Assembly: GCF_011049865.1 (NCBI RefSeq) | Contig: NZ_DRGY01000138.1 | Coordinates: forward strand, 1-64,000 | Source of the DNA: Marinobacter antarcticus | GTDB lineage: Bacteria; Pseudomonadota; Gammaproteobacteria; Pseudomonadales; Oleiphilaceae | Length of the DNA: 64,000 bases | Direction of reading: 5' to 3' | In this document: in pieces, positions 45,244-54,836 of the stretch | Layout of the letters: every line of letters begins with the position of its first letter | Position numbering within the stretch: position 1 is the first letter of the stretch | The notes under the pieces: model-generated | Database searches by the model: none | Told to the model about the DNA's origin: nothing | Seen by the model: the letters and a program-made list of their open reading frames with translations, nothing else | Program-made: the position numbers and the translations under genes

Positions 45244-45345
45244 CTGTGGGGGTAGGCTTTCAGAAAATGTCGGAGGCCATGGATGGCCGGAGTCAAGCGC
45301 ACACGGACGTGCTTGTAGCGGTTTTCTGAAAGCCTACCCCCACAG
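45244..45345. repeat. Long perfect-stem intergenic hairpin, copy 1
   Basis: CTGTGGGGGTAGGCTTTCAGAAAA / TTTTCTGAAAGCCTACCCCCACAG (24/24 bp) around a 54-nt apical core homologous to copy 2. Confidence 0.9.
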
Positions 45346-45413
45346 TCGCAACCCGAGTCAAAGAACCTGCGCCAAGAGAGGCAGGCAAGAACTAATTATC
45401 AGGAGAACAAAAC

Positions 45414-46574
45414 GTGAAATTCACAGCCGAACACGAAGCCCTGAGAAAAACCGTCCGCGATTTCGTGCAAAAAGAAATCAACCCCCATTGCGACGCGTGG
45501 GAAGAAGCCGGCGAGTTCCCCATTCGTGAAATATTCAAGAAAATGGGCGATTTGGGCTTGCTCGGCATTCAAAAGCCCGAAGAATACGGCGGCATGGGGC
45601 TGGATTACAGCTACAACCTCGTAGCGGCTGAAGAACTGGGCATGGCCAATTGCGGCGGCGTACCCCTGGCCGTTGGTGTGCAAACCGACATGTGCACGCC
45701 GGCCATTGCTCGCTTTGGCTCTGACGAACTGAAGCGAAAATTTCTGGCACCGGCTATCGCCGGCGACATGGTCGGCTGCATTGGCGTGAGTGAAGTCGGT
45801 GCAGGTTCCGACGTGGCGGGCATGAAAACCAACGCCAAAAAAGACGGCGATGACTACATCATCAACGGCTCCAAAATGTGGATCACCAACAGTCCGAAAG
45901 CCGACTTTATTTGCCTGCTGGCCAACACCAGCGACGACAAGCCGCACAAGAACAAATCCCTGATTATCGTGCCCATGAACACGCCGGGCATCACCATGAG
46001 CCCGCACCTGAACAAGCTGGGCATGCGCTCTTCCGAGACCGCTCAGATCTTCTTTGACGACGTTCGCGTGCCACAGCGTTACAGAATTGGCGCCGAAGGT
46101 ACGGGCTTCATGATGCAAATGCTGCAGTTCCAGGAAGAGCGTTTGTGGGGTGCCGCCAACGTGATCAAAGCGCTGGAAAACTGCATCAATCAGACCATTG
46201 ATTACTGTCGCGAGCGCAAGACGTTCGGGATTCCGCTGATCGACAACCAGGTGATTCACTTCCGCCTGGCCGAATTGCAAACCGAAGTAGAGGCCCTGCG
46301 CGCCCTCACCTATCAGGCCTGCGAACTGCACATTGAAGGCAAGGAAGTGACCAAGCTCGCGTCCATGGCCAAACTGAAGGCCGGCCGCCTCGGGCGTGAG
46401 GTTACCGACAGCTGTCTGCAGTACTGGGGTGGCAACGGTTATATGTGGGACAACCCCGTATCCCGTGCCTTTCGTGATGTTCGGCTGGTGTCTATTGGCG
46501 GTGGTGCCGATGAAATCATGCTGGGGATTATTTGCAAGATGATGGGCACTTTGCCTGGCAAGCGCAAAAGCTGA
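45414..46574 (+). CDS. atuD: Citronellyl-CoA dehydrogenase (acyl-CoA dehydrogenase family)
   Basis: ACAD motifs GCIGVSEVGAGSDVAGMKTNA, QYWGGNGYMWDNPVSRAFRDVRLVSIGGGADEIMLGII. Confidence 0.86.
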   Translation: MKFTAEHEALRKTVRDFVQKEINPHCDAWEEAGEFPIREIFKKMGDLGLLGIQKPEEYGGMGLDYSYNLVAAEELGMANCGGVPLAVGVQTDMCTPAIARFGSDELKRKFLAPAIAGDMVGCIGVSEVGAGSDVAGMKTNAKKDGDDYIINGSKMWITNSPKADFICLLANTSDDKPHKNKSLIIVPMNTPGITMSPHLNKLGMRSSETAQIFFDDVRVPQRYRIGAEGTGFMMQMLQFQEERLWGAANVIKALENCINQTIDYCRERKTFGIPLIDNQVIHFRLAELQTEVEALRALTYQACELHIEGKEVTKLASMAKLKAGRLGREVTDSCLQYWGGNGYMWDNPVSRAFRDVRLVSIGGGADEIMLGIICKMMGTLPGKRKS

Positions 46575-46629
46575 ACTCAGGTGCCAGACCGGACTACCGG
46601 CCCCAAAATAATGTTCGTGGAGTCTACCG

Positions 46630-47451
46630 ATGGAAACCTTGCCTCATTGCGACACACTGCTTCTGGAAAAACAGGGGGCAGCCCTGCACATAACCATCAA
46701 CCGGCCGAACTCCCGGAACGCCATGAGCCTGCAGATGGTTGCCGAGCTGTCCGCGATATTCACCGAAGTGGAATCTAATCCCAGCATACGCGCCTTGGTT
46801 ATCCGCGGTTCCGGTGGACATTTCTGTGCCGGCGGCGACATCAAAGACATGGCTGGCGCCCGCAACCACAAAGCCGGTGAAGGCGAAACCGACCCGTTCT
46901 ACCGCCTCAACCGTGCCTTCGGGCAGATGATCCAGCAGGTAAACGAATCCTCCAAAGTCGTCATTGCCATCACCGAAGGCGCCGTTATGGGTGGCGGCTT
47001 TGGCTTGGCCTGCGTGTCAGACGTCGCCATCGCCGGCCCCACAGCCAAGTTCGGCATGCCGGAAACGTCCCTGGGCATCATCCCGGCGCAGATCGCACCG
47101 TTTGTCGTAGAACGCATCGGCCTGACCCAGGCCCGTCGACTTGCGCTACTTGGATTAAGAATCGGAGCAGAAGAAGCCTGCGCACTGGGCATCGTTCACC
47201 AAGCCGCTGCATCGGATGAAGAACTGAACGACATGTTAGCCAAGGCACTGGATCGCATTCGCCATTGCGCGCCAAACGCAACAGCCCAAACCAAAGCCCT
47301 GCTCCACCGAGTAGGCCACGAGCCCATGAGTAGATTACTCGACAGCGCCGCTGAAATGTTCACAGCAGCCGTCCGAAGCAGCGAAGGCGCCGAAGGCACC
47401 ATGGCGTTCATGCAAAAACGCCCGCCAGCTTGGGCAGACGAAAACCATTGA
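46630..47451 (+). CDS. atuE: Isohexenylglutaconyl-CoA hydratase-like enoyl-CoA hydratase
   Basis: Crotonase fold: IRGSGGHFCAGGDIKDMAGA; cluster position. Confidence 0.84.
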   Translation: METLPHCDTLLLEKQGAALHITINRPNSRNAMSLQMVAELSAIFTEVESNPSIRALVIRGSGGHFCAGGDIKDMAGARNHKAGEGETDPFYRLNRAFGQMIQQVNESSKVVIAITEGAVMGGGFGLACVSDVAIAGPTAKFGMPETSLGIIPAQIAPFVVERIGLTQARRLALLGLRIGAEEACALGIVHQAAASDEELNDMLAKALDRIRHCAPNATAQTKALLHRVGHEPMSRLLDSAAEMFTAAVRSSEGAEGTMAFMQKRPPAWADENH

Positions 47452-47484
47452 TTGCGGCCTTGTACCGATTAAGAGAAATACGCC

Positions 47485-49455
47485 ATGCTGAAAAAATTAC
47501 TGATAGCGAACCGGGGCGAAATCGCAGTCCGGGTTATTCGCACCGCCAAAGCCCTCGGATACCGCACCGTGGCCGTCTACTCCGAGGCAGACGCCAACGC
47601 AATGCACACCGAACTGGCAGATGAAGCCGTTTGCATAGGCCCAGCGCAAGTGGCGGCGTCTTACCTCAATGCTGACGCCATACTCGATGCCGCCCGCAAA
47701 ACCGGCGCAGATTGCATCCACCCTGGCTACGGCTTTCTCTCTGAAAATGCTGGCTTCTCCAATGCCTGCAAAGCAGCCGGCATCGTATTCGTAGGCCCGC
47801 CGGCCAGCGCCATCGAACTCATGGGTAGCAAGCGACGCTCAAAAATCGCCATGCAAAAAGCCGGCGTACCCGTGGTTCCCGGTTACGAAGGCGACAACGC
47901 AGGCGATGACGAACTGATCGCCGCAGCAGCGGACATCGGCTACCCGCTGATGATCAAAGCCTCCGCCGGCGGCGGTGGCCGGGGCATGCGCCTGGTGCAT
48001 CAAGAATCCGAACTGGCCGACAACATCAAACGCGCCAGATCCGAATCCAAACAAGCCTTTGGCGACGACGAACTGATCCTCGAAAAAGCCGTCATCGAAC
48101 CCCGCCATATCGAAATACAGGTCTTCGCCGACCGTCACGGCAACGCCGTTTACCTTGGCGAGCGGGACTGTTCGGTACAGCGTCGGCACCAGAAGGTGGT
48201 CGAAGAAGCGCCCTCGCCCTTTGTGACACCCGAACTTCGGGCCGCCATGGGCGACGCCGCCGTAACAGCGGCCCTTGCCTGCAACTACGAAGGCGCGGGT
48301 ACCGTCGAATTTCTCGTCGACAAAGACCGTAACTTCTACTTCCTGGAAATGAACACGCGCCTGCAGGTAGAACATCCGGTTACCGAACTGATCACCGGGC
48401 AGGATCTGGTGGCCTGGCAGCTCTCGGTTGCCGAAGGCCTACCGCTGCCACTGGCTCAGAACGATATTGAACTGAACGGCCACGCCATTGAAGTCCGGCT
48501 TTACGCGGAAGATCCCGCCAATGGCTTCACACCCCAAACCGGCCCGCTGCATGTCTTTCAGCCGGCAGAGGGCGAAGGCCTGCGCTATGACACAGGCGTG
48601 CGTTCCGGTGATGAGGTAACGCCACACTACGACCCCATGCTTGCGAAGGTTATCGCCTGGGGCGAAAACCGTGATGAAGCCCGTCGTCGGTTGATCCGGG
48701 CCTTGGAAGACACCACCATTTTTGGCCTGACAACCAACCGGTATTTCCTTAGCCGCATCATCGCAGACAGCACGTTTGGTGCCGGCGAGGCCACCACCGC
48801 GTTCCTGCAGCAGTCCTTCAGCGCAGACCCATCACTGCAGCCGGCGAAGACGCAAATCCGCCAGCTCGCACTTGCAGCCTGCGTATTGGCCCATGGCACC
48901 AGTGGCCAGGAAGCCTGGAGCAACGCACCGGCTACCCACACCCCCATGAAGCTTGAAACCGGAGGTGAGACCGTTGAGTTATTGGTGCAAAGCAACGGCC
49001 AAAATCTCTCCGCCCGTCTCGGCCATGAACACTATGAATTGACCATAGCCAGCATCCAGAACGGCCTCTTGTGCGTTGTCGACAAGGGTATTCGTCAGCG
49101 TTGTCACTATCACCGCGACGGAGATTCTCTTCATTTGCAGGCATTCGGAAAATCGTGGTCAGTGACGGATCTTACTCACCAGCCAGCCGCCGGCGCCAAC
49201 GGAGAAGGCAACGGGCGCATTCCAGCTTCAATGGACGGCGCCATTATCGACGTACTGGTCGAGCCCGGCCAAACCGTTCGCCAGGGTGAAACCCTCGTCA
49301 TACTGGAAGCCATGAAAATGGAGCACCCGGTGAAAGCAGACTGTGACGGGGTTGTTGCCCAGGTTCTGACTCGCAAAGGCGATCAGGTCAGGCGCAATCA
49401 GTTACTGGTGGAAGTGACCATCGACGAAGCATCCGAATCGGAGAACAAAAAATGA
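47485..49455 (+). CDS. atuF: Geranyl-CoA carboxylase biotin-containing alpha subunit
   Basis: Biotin carboxylase N-terminus (LIANRGEIAVRVIRTAK) and biotinyl motif EAMKMEHPV. Confidence 0.88.
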   Translation: MLKKLLIANRGEIAVRVIRTAKALGYRTVAVYSEADANAMHTELADEAVCIGPAQVAASYLNADAILDAARKTGADCIHPGYGFLSENAGFSNACKAAGIVFVGPPASAIELMGSKRRSKIAMQKAGVPVVPGYEGDNAGDDELIAAAADIGYPLMIKASAGGGGRGMRLVHQESELADNIKRARSESKQAFGDDELILEKAVIEPRHIEIQVFADRHGNAVYLGERDCSVQRRHQKVVEEAPSPFVTPELRAAMGDAAVTAALACNYEGAGTVEFLVDKDRNFYFLEMNTRLQVEHPVTELITGQDLVAWQLSVAEGLPLPLAQNDIELNGHAIEVRLYAEDPANGFTPQTGPLHVFQPAEGEGLRYDTGVRSGDEVTPHYDPMLAKVIAWGENRDEARRRLIRALEDTTIFGLTTNRYFLSRIIADSTFGAGEATTAFLQQSFSADPSLQPAKTQIRQLALAACVLAHGTSGQEAWSNAPATHTPMKLETGGETVELLVQSNGQNLSARLGHEHYELTIASIQNGLLCVVDKGIRQRCHYHRDGDSLHLQAFGKSWSVTDLTHQPAAGANGEGNGRIPASMDGAIIDVLVEPGQTVRQGETLVILEAMKMEHPVKADCDGVVAQVLTRKGDQVRRNQLLVEVTIDEASESENKK

Positions 49456-50285
49456 ACACACTGAAAAACCAAACCATCTTTATTACCGGCGCCAGCCGGG
49501 GTATCGGCCGTCAGATCGCTATTGCCTGTGCCCGCCAGGGCGCCAATGTTGTCATCGCGGCGAAGTCAGACACACCACACCCTAAGCTGCCAGGCACCAT
49601 TCACACAGTAGCCGAAGAGGTTCGTGCGGCAGGTGGCCAGGCGCTGCCTTTGGTTCTCGACGTGCGCGATGAAAAACAGATAAAACAGCGTATCGATGAG
49701 GCCGCCGAGCACTTTGGCGGCCTTGATGCATTGATCAATAACGCCGGCGCCATACGCCTGACCGGCGTAGAAAACCTGAAGATCAGCCGCTTCGACCTAA
49801 TGCACCAAGTGAACGCCCGCGCAGTACTTGCCTGCAGCCAGGCTGCCCTGCCCTGGCTCAAAAAAACCGGTCGTGGCCATATTCTGAGCATGTCGCCGCC
49901 ACTGAACCTGGATCCAAAATGGTTCGCGCAGTTCGGGCCTTATACCTCAACAAAATACGCGATGACCATGATCAGTATCGGCATGGCACAGGAATTCCGG
50001 CGTTACGGAATTGCCGTGAACACTCTTTGGCCCAAAACGCTCATCGCGACCGCCGCCATTCAATATGAAGTGGGTGGCGAGCAATTGATGGCACAGGGCA
50101 GAACGCCGGAAATCATGGCCGATGCGACCGTTAGCATCCTGAATCGATCGTTAGACGAGATGACCGGCCAAAACCTGATTGACGAAGACGTGCTCCGCCA
50201 AGACGGCGTCACCGATTTCGAGAGATACCGGTACATAGCGGGTGATAAGCCCCTATTGCCAGATCTTTACCTGGACCAGCCTTAA
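49452..50285 (+). CDS. atuG: SDR family oxidoreductase AtuG-like
   Basis: TGASRGIGRQIAIACARQGANVVIAAKSD; ATGA overlap with atuF stop. Confidence 0.84.
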   Translation: MNTLKNQTIFITGASRGIGRQIAIACARQGANVVIAAKSDTPHPKLPGTIHTVAEEVRAAGGQALPLVLDVRDEKQIKQRIDEAAEHFGGLDALINNAGAIRLTGVENLKISRFDLMHQVNARAVLACSQAALPWLKKTGRGHILSMSPPLNLDPKWFAQFGPYTSTKYAMTMISIGMAQEFRRYGIAVNTLWPKTLIATAAIQYEVGGEQLMAQGRTPEIMADATVSILNRSLDEMTGQNLIDEDVLRQDGVTDFERYRYIAGDKPLLPDLYLDQP

Positions 50286-50340
50286 GGCGAGGTTATCCCA
50301 AGGCCCTAAACACATTATAAAAATACCTTACGGAAAGCCC

Positions 50341-52164
50341 ATGGACCACGACAACGTTACAGCGATGGACATCGTGCGCAGCCTGCCGGGAATATTCAAA
50401 AGATTCCCGACTATTGCAAAAGGGTACTATTACTACTCGATCAAGGACGCGCAGAATACCCTTACCCTCGGGACCCTGGTTGAAAACAACGCTGAAAAGC
50501 ACGGGAACAGGCCGGCAATTCTTTTTGAGGATTGCCGCATCACCTGGGGTGACTTCAACGCCTGGGCCAACCGCATTGCCGGTTACTTTCTGGCACAGGG
50601 GCTGAAAAAAGGCGATTCCATCGCTGTATTCCTTGAAAATCGTCCGGAAATTCTGGCAGTGGTGGCGGGCGCAGCCAAGATCGGGGTTGCCTGCGCAATG
50701 CTGAACGCCTCCCAGAAAGGCAACGTACTGAAACACAGCGTCAACCTGATCAAGCCGAAAATGATGGTGATTGGTGAGGAGCTGATACCTGCCTTTGATG
50801 GGATTAAAGCAGGCCTTCAGCCCGACCATCCCACGCCTTTTTTATTCCTTGCCGACACCAATACCCTCAACGCCTTCGGCGATGCCCCCTCGGGCTACGC
50901 CAACATGGCGCAGCAGATCAGCACATTTAACAGCGAAGACCCCGTTCTGAGCGATCCGCCCAGAACCGGAGACATAGCGATTTACCTGTTCACCTCCGGC
51001 ACCACAGGTCTGCCTAAGGCCGCCCCTGCCTCCCACAACAAGTTCCTGAAAGCCTATGGCGGCTTTGGCCTGATGTCTCTGGCCATGAAGCCGGAAGACG
51101 TCTTCTACTGCGCCCTACCGCTGTATCACGGCACCGGGCTTGTGGTTTGCTGGGGCTCGGTACTCGCCGGCGGATCTGCCTTTGCCCTGCGCCGAAAATT
51201 CTCTGCCAGCGCCTTCTGGGACGACGTGCGCCGCTATGATGCCACCGTCTTTGGCTACATCGGCGAACTCTGCCGTTACCTGCTCAACCAGCCGCCCAGC
51301 GATCAGGACCGCAACCACCGGCTAACCAGAATGCTCGGCAACGGCTTGCGCCCGTCTATCTGGAAAGAGTTCAAAGACCGGTTCGGTATTGAAACCATTG
51401 CAGAGCTCTATGCGTCCAGCGAGGGCAACATCGGCTTCAGCAACTTCTTCAACCTGAACAAAACCGTCGGCTTGTCTACCGCGCCGTACAAACTGGTGAA
51501 ATTCCATGACGGCACCCGCGACCCAATTCGGAACCGCAACGGCATCCTGCAGGAAGTAACGAAAGGTGATCCAGGACTGCTCATCGGTGAGATCACGAAA
51601 AAGTGGGGTTTTGAGGGTTACACTCAGAAAGACGCCACGGAGAAATCCATCCTGCGCGATGCCTTTAGAAGAGGAGATTCCTGGTTCAACACTGGCGATG
51701 TGCTGAGAGACATCGGCTGTCGCCATCTGCAGTTCGTGGACCGTATGGGGGATACGTTTCGCTGGAAAGGCGAGAACGTTTCAACCAACGAAGTGGAAAA
51801 CATCATCGACGGCTCGGGAATGGTCGAGGAAGCTATCGTCTACGGCGTGGAGATCCCGAAAACCAGCGGCAAAGCCGGCATGGTGACGCTGGTACCGAAC
51901 AGTCGCACCTTTGAAATCAACAAACTGCTGGCATTCATGCGGGCCAACCTGCCAGCGTATGCGGTTCCGGTGTTTGTGCGCATTACCCACGCCATCGAGA
52001 AAACCGGCACGTTCAAGTATCGCAAGGTGGATATCCAGAAAGCCGGTTACGCTCTGGCGCGGCCCAGTGAGCACGTTTTCGCTTGGCTGCCAAAAACCGA
52101 GGGTTACATTCAACTAACCCCTGAGCTGATTACGGATATTGATGCTGGCATGTTTAACTTCTGA
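50341..52164 (+). CDS. atuH: Long-chain/very-long-chain acyl-CoA synthetase (AtuH-like)
   Basis: AMP-binding motif IYLFTSGTTGLPKAAPASHNK; last co-oriented gene of the cluster; start trimmed to MDHDNVT. Confidence 0.82.
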   Translation: MDHDNVTAMDIVRSLPGIFKRFPTIAKGYYYYSIKDAQNTLTLGTLVENNAEKHGNRPAILFEDCRITWGDFNAWANRIAGYFLAQGLKKGDSIAVFLENRPEILAVVAGAAKIGVACAMLNASQKGNVLKHSVNLIKPKMMVIGEELIPAFDGIKAGLQPDHPTPFLFLADTNTLNAFGDAPSGYANMAQQISTFNSEDPVLSDPPRTGDIAIYLFTSGTTGLPKAAPASHNKFLKAYGGFGLMSLAMKPEDVFYCALPLYHGTGLVVCWGSVLAGGSAFALRRKFSASAFWDDVRRYDATVFGYIGELCRYLLNQPPSDQDRNHRLTRMLGNGLRPSIWKEFKDRFGIETIAELYASSEGNIGFSNFFNLNKTVGLSTAPYKLVKFHDGTRDPIRNRNGILQEVTKGDPGLLIGEITKKWGFEGYTQKDATEKSILRDAFRRGDSWFNTGDVLRDIGCRHLQFVDRMGDTFRWKGENVSTNEVENIIDGSGMVEEAIVYGVEIPKTSGKAGMVTLVPNSRTFEINKLLAFMRANLPAYAVPVFVRITHAIEKTGTFKYRKVDIQKAGYALARPSEHVFAWLPKTEGYIQLTPELITDIDAGMFNF

Positions 52165-52221
52165 AATCGGCTCTAGCCTTTCAGTCGCTGCTTTGCGCCA
52201 AAACTAAAAGGCTACGAGAAC

Positions 52222-53202
52222 TCAGGAGCCAACCTTAAGCACCACCTTGCCAGTAGCACGCCGCTCACTCAGCGCCCTCAGAGCCTTGGCGTAATCCTCG
52301 AACTCAAACACTTCGCTGATGTTTGGGTCGATTTTGCCTTCGGCATAAAGCTTCATCAAATCCATCATGTTCTGGGCGCTCGTTTCTGGCTCGCGCTGGG
52401 TGAAACTGCCCCAGAACACGCCAACAACCGAACAACCTTTCAGAAGTGTCAGATTCGCCGGAATTTTCGGGATATCCCCCGCAGCAAAGCCGATGATCAA
52501 GTGGCGACCGTTCCAGGCCATGGCGCGCAACGCCTGCTCGGTGAAATCGCCGCCTACGGGGTCGTAAATCACGTCCACGCCCTTGCTGTTCGTCAGGCGC
52601 TTTACCGCGTCTTTCAACGGCTCTTCGGTGTAGTTGATCAGCTCATCTGCGCCCGCCGCTCTGGCAACTTCAAGCTTCTCCGCTGAGCTGGCAGCAGCAA
52701 TAACGTGGGCGCCCATGGCTTTGCCCAACTCTATCGTAGCAAGGCCTACACCGCCGCTGGCGCCCAGAACCAGAAGGCTTTCGCCAGGCTGGATGTTGGC
52801 GCGCTGTTTGAGGGCGTAATAGGACGTGCCGTAAACCATGGTAAACGCCGCGGCTTTCTCGTCGCTCATGCCTTCTGGCACCGGAAGCAGGTTGTGCTCG
52901 GGCACGATGACTTCTTCGGCAAAAGCGCCGTAACCGGTCAGGCCGGCCACTCGGTCGCCCACCTTGAAGCGGGTTACCTTGTCGCCTATCGCAATGACTT
53001 CACCGGACATTTCGCCGCCGGGAGAGAATGGCATGGTCGGCTTGAGCTGGTATTTACCTTCGATAATAAGCGTGTCAGGAAAGTTCAGCCCGGCTGCTTT
53101 CACGCGGACTTTAACACCGCGACCTTTGGCTTCAGGGCTCGGTACGTCTTCAATTACGAGCTTTTCAGCCGGGCCGTATTCTTTACAGAGGATGGCTTTC
53201 AC
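52222..53202 (-). CDS. NADPH:quinone oxidoreductase-like zinc-type MDR dehydrogenase
   Basis: LLVLGASGGVGLATIELGKAMGAHVIAAASS; likely GTG start (VKAILCKEYGPAEKL). Confidence 0.9.
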   Translation of the reverse strand: MKAILCKEYGPAEKLVIEDVPSPEAKGRGVKVRVKAAGLNFPDTLIIEGKYQLKPTMPFSPGGEMSGEVIAIGDKVTRFKVGDRVAGLTGYGAFAEEVIVPEHNLLPVPEGMSDEKAAAFTMVYGTSYYALKQRANIQPGESLLVLGASGGVGLATIELGKAMGAHVIAAASSAEKLEVARAAGADELINYTEEPLKDAVKRLTNSKGVDVIYDPVGGDFTEQALRAMAWNGRHLIIGFAAGDIPKIPANLTLLKGCSVVGVFWGSFTQREPETSAQNMMDLMKLYAEGKIDPNISEVFEFEDYAKALRALSERRATGKVVLKVGS

Positions 53203-53414
53203 GGAAACTCCTGCAACGATGCTGCTGTTTGATTCTGACAGGACAGAGATTCTGCCCGTTCGTGGTTTCAATCAAGCTAAACAGAGTCACCCCATGAAGC
53301 AAATAAATCTCTTTTATCCATCTGAATAAAGATTGTTTATAGTTGTGGCGTTGTGTGGATCGTTGTTGGTTGGAGCATTGTTGGCCAGAGCGTTATCGCT
53401 AAAGGCGTTAGGGC

Positions 53415-53981
53415 TTACAGCATCGTACCAGCATAAATCAGCGCTCCCAGCAGGCAGGCAGCCGCAGCGAGCAGGCCCATGCGCAGTTTCCAGGAATAGG
53501 CCTGTGCCTTTTGTTTCGGTGCGTTCCGGTCATTCGGATTAACCGACTTCTGGTTTTGACTGGCGCTGCGAACCAATCCGATCATTTCTTCGCATTGCCC
53601 GGAGGTGAACGATGCAGGATTAAAACTATCCAGGTTATGGCTTGCCAGAAATCGACGAACGTCCGTTGAGAGCGGCACGTACTTCATGGACCAATTGCTG
53701 AACGTTCGTGCCTCAAGGGGCTCATCCATCAATTTGACGATAGTGCGATGCCTGCTGTCCTGCTTGATGCGCTCATAGGTTTTTCGAACATCCTCTTCTT
53801 CACCTTCCAGATATTGAAAGAATCGATTATCCCCGTAATAGAGACCCCCGACGAGGTCGCACTTGCCGTTATTCCGGCGCGACGCCATGAGAATTCGGGC
53901 AACGTGGGGCTCAACACCCTGCTCTACTGGTTTGGGTGCGAACGTGGCTTCACTGGCATAGGCCAGACGCGTGAGAGGCAT
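53415..53981 (-). CDS. BLUF-domain blue-light sensor with C-terminal transmembrane helix
   Basis: RLAYAS (Tyr8), ILMASRRNNGKCDLVGGLYYGDNRFFQYLEGEEEDV, NWSMKYV; C-terminal LLAAAACLLGALIYAGTML. Confidence 0.82.
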   Translation of the reverse strand: MPLTRLAYASEATFAPKPVEQGVEPHVARILMASRRNNGKCDLVGGLYYGDNRFFQYLEGEEEDVRKTYERIKQDSRHRTIVKLMDEPLEARTFSNWSMKYVPLSTDVRRFLASHNLDSFNPASFTSGQCEEMIGLVRSASQNQKSVNPNDRNAPKQKAQAYSWKLRMGLLAAAACLLGALIYAGTML

Positions 53982-54179
53982 ATCAGAAACTCCGTATATC
54001 GGATTAACGGGAAGCAGACAGCAGAGTACGTCCAGGGACGCTGTTATGGATCATAGACGCCGGCGAAAACAGGCTCTTCGAATCGCTATTCGGGATGAAT
54101 CAAAAGCGGTTTTCCGCTATCCTCCTCACTCTTGTTACAGACTACTCAGAAAGCATCCGCCTCCCAGTCAGAATCCGCT

Positions 54180-54797
54180 ATGTTCGACGTTGTTTATTCG
54201 CTTGAAATGATTGGAATTATTGCCTTTGCCATATCCGGCATGGTGGTTGCGCGTTCGAAGAACATGGATCCCGTCGGGGTTTTCACCATCGCATTTATTA
54301 CCGCCCTTGGGGGTGGAACCCTCCGTGATCTCATCATGGCGAATCATCCGGTTTACTGGATCAAGCACGAAGAACAACCCATCCTTATTCTCGCCATGGC
54401 GATTGTATTCAGCTACTGGAAGCGTTCAGAGCGTATTCGCGAATCCTGGATTGTATTTCCGGATGCCATCGGGCTCGGTACCTTCTCGATACTCGGTGCG
54501 CAACTGGCTCTCGATATGGGCCACTCATGGTTTATCGCCTCACTGCTTGGCGTGATGACAGGTACATTTGGTGGCGCCTTGCGCGACACTATTTGCAACG
54601 AAGTACCCTTCATTTTCCGCAAAGATCAGATTTATGCGTCTATTTCGTTCGCCGGCTGCTGGCTTTATTTTCTGTGCCAGTGGGCGTTGCAAAGCGAAGT
54701 GCTTGCGCTGGCGATTGGCCTGCTCTTTATTGTTATTGTTCGAATGGCTGCGGTGCGATTCGACATCCGCTTACAGCGTGATCCAACGCAAAACTGA
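54180..54797 (+). CDS. TRIC/UPF0126 family membrane protein (YicG-like)
   Basis: Two repeated 3-TM units: AISGMVVARSKNMDPVGVFTIAFITALGGGTLRDLI and DAIGLGTFSILGAQLAL...GVMTGTFGGALRDTI. Confidence 0.92.
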   Translation: MFDVVYSLEMIGIIAFAISGMVVARSKNMDPVGVFTIAFITALGGGTLRDLIMANHPVYWIKHEEQPILILAMAIVFSYWKRSERIRESWIVFPDAIGLGTFSILGAQLALDMGHSWFIASLLGVMTGTFGGALRDTICNEVPFIFRKDQIYASISFAGCWLYFLCQWALQSEVLALAIGLLFIVIVRMAAVRFDIRLQRDPTQN

Positions 54798-54836
54798 CAT
54801 CCCACACTCTGATACCCCGAGAGGCCGACACCCGAC

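Noticed and set aside
45157-45413. IS insertion between atuC and atuD
   Set aside because: No transposase ORF and no evident target duplication. The inverted repeats enclose only 54 nt, so it is a hairpin element, not an IS.
45399-46331. 310-aa - strand ORF
   Set aside because: Antisense shadow of atuD, low-complexity F/G/V/H-rich translation.
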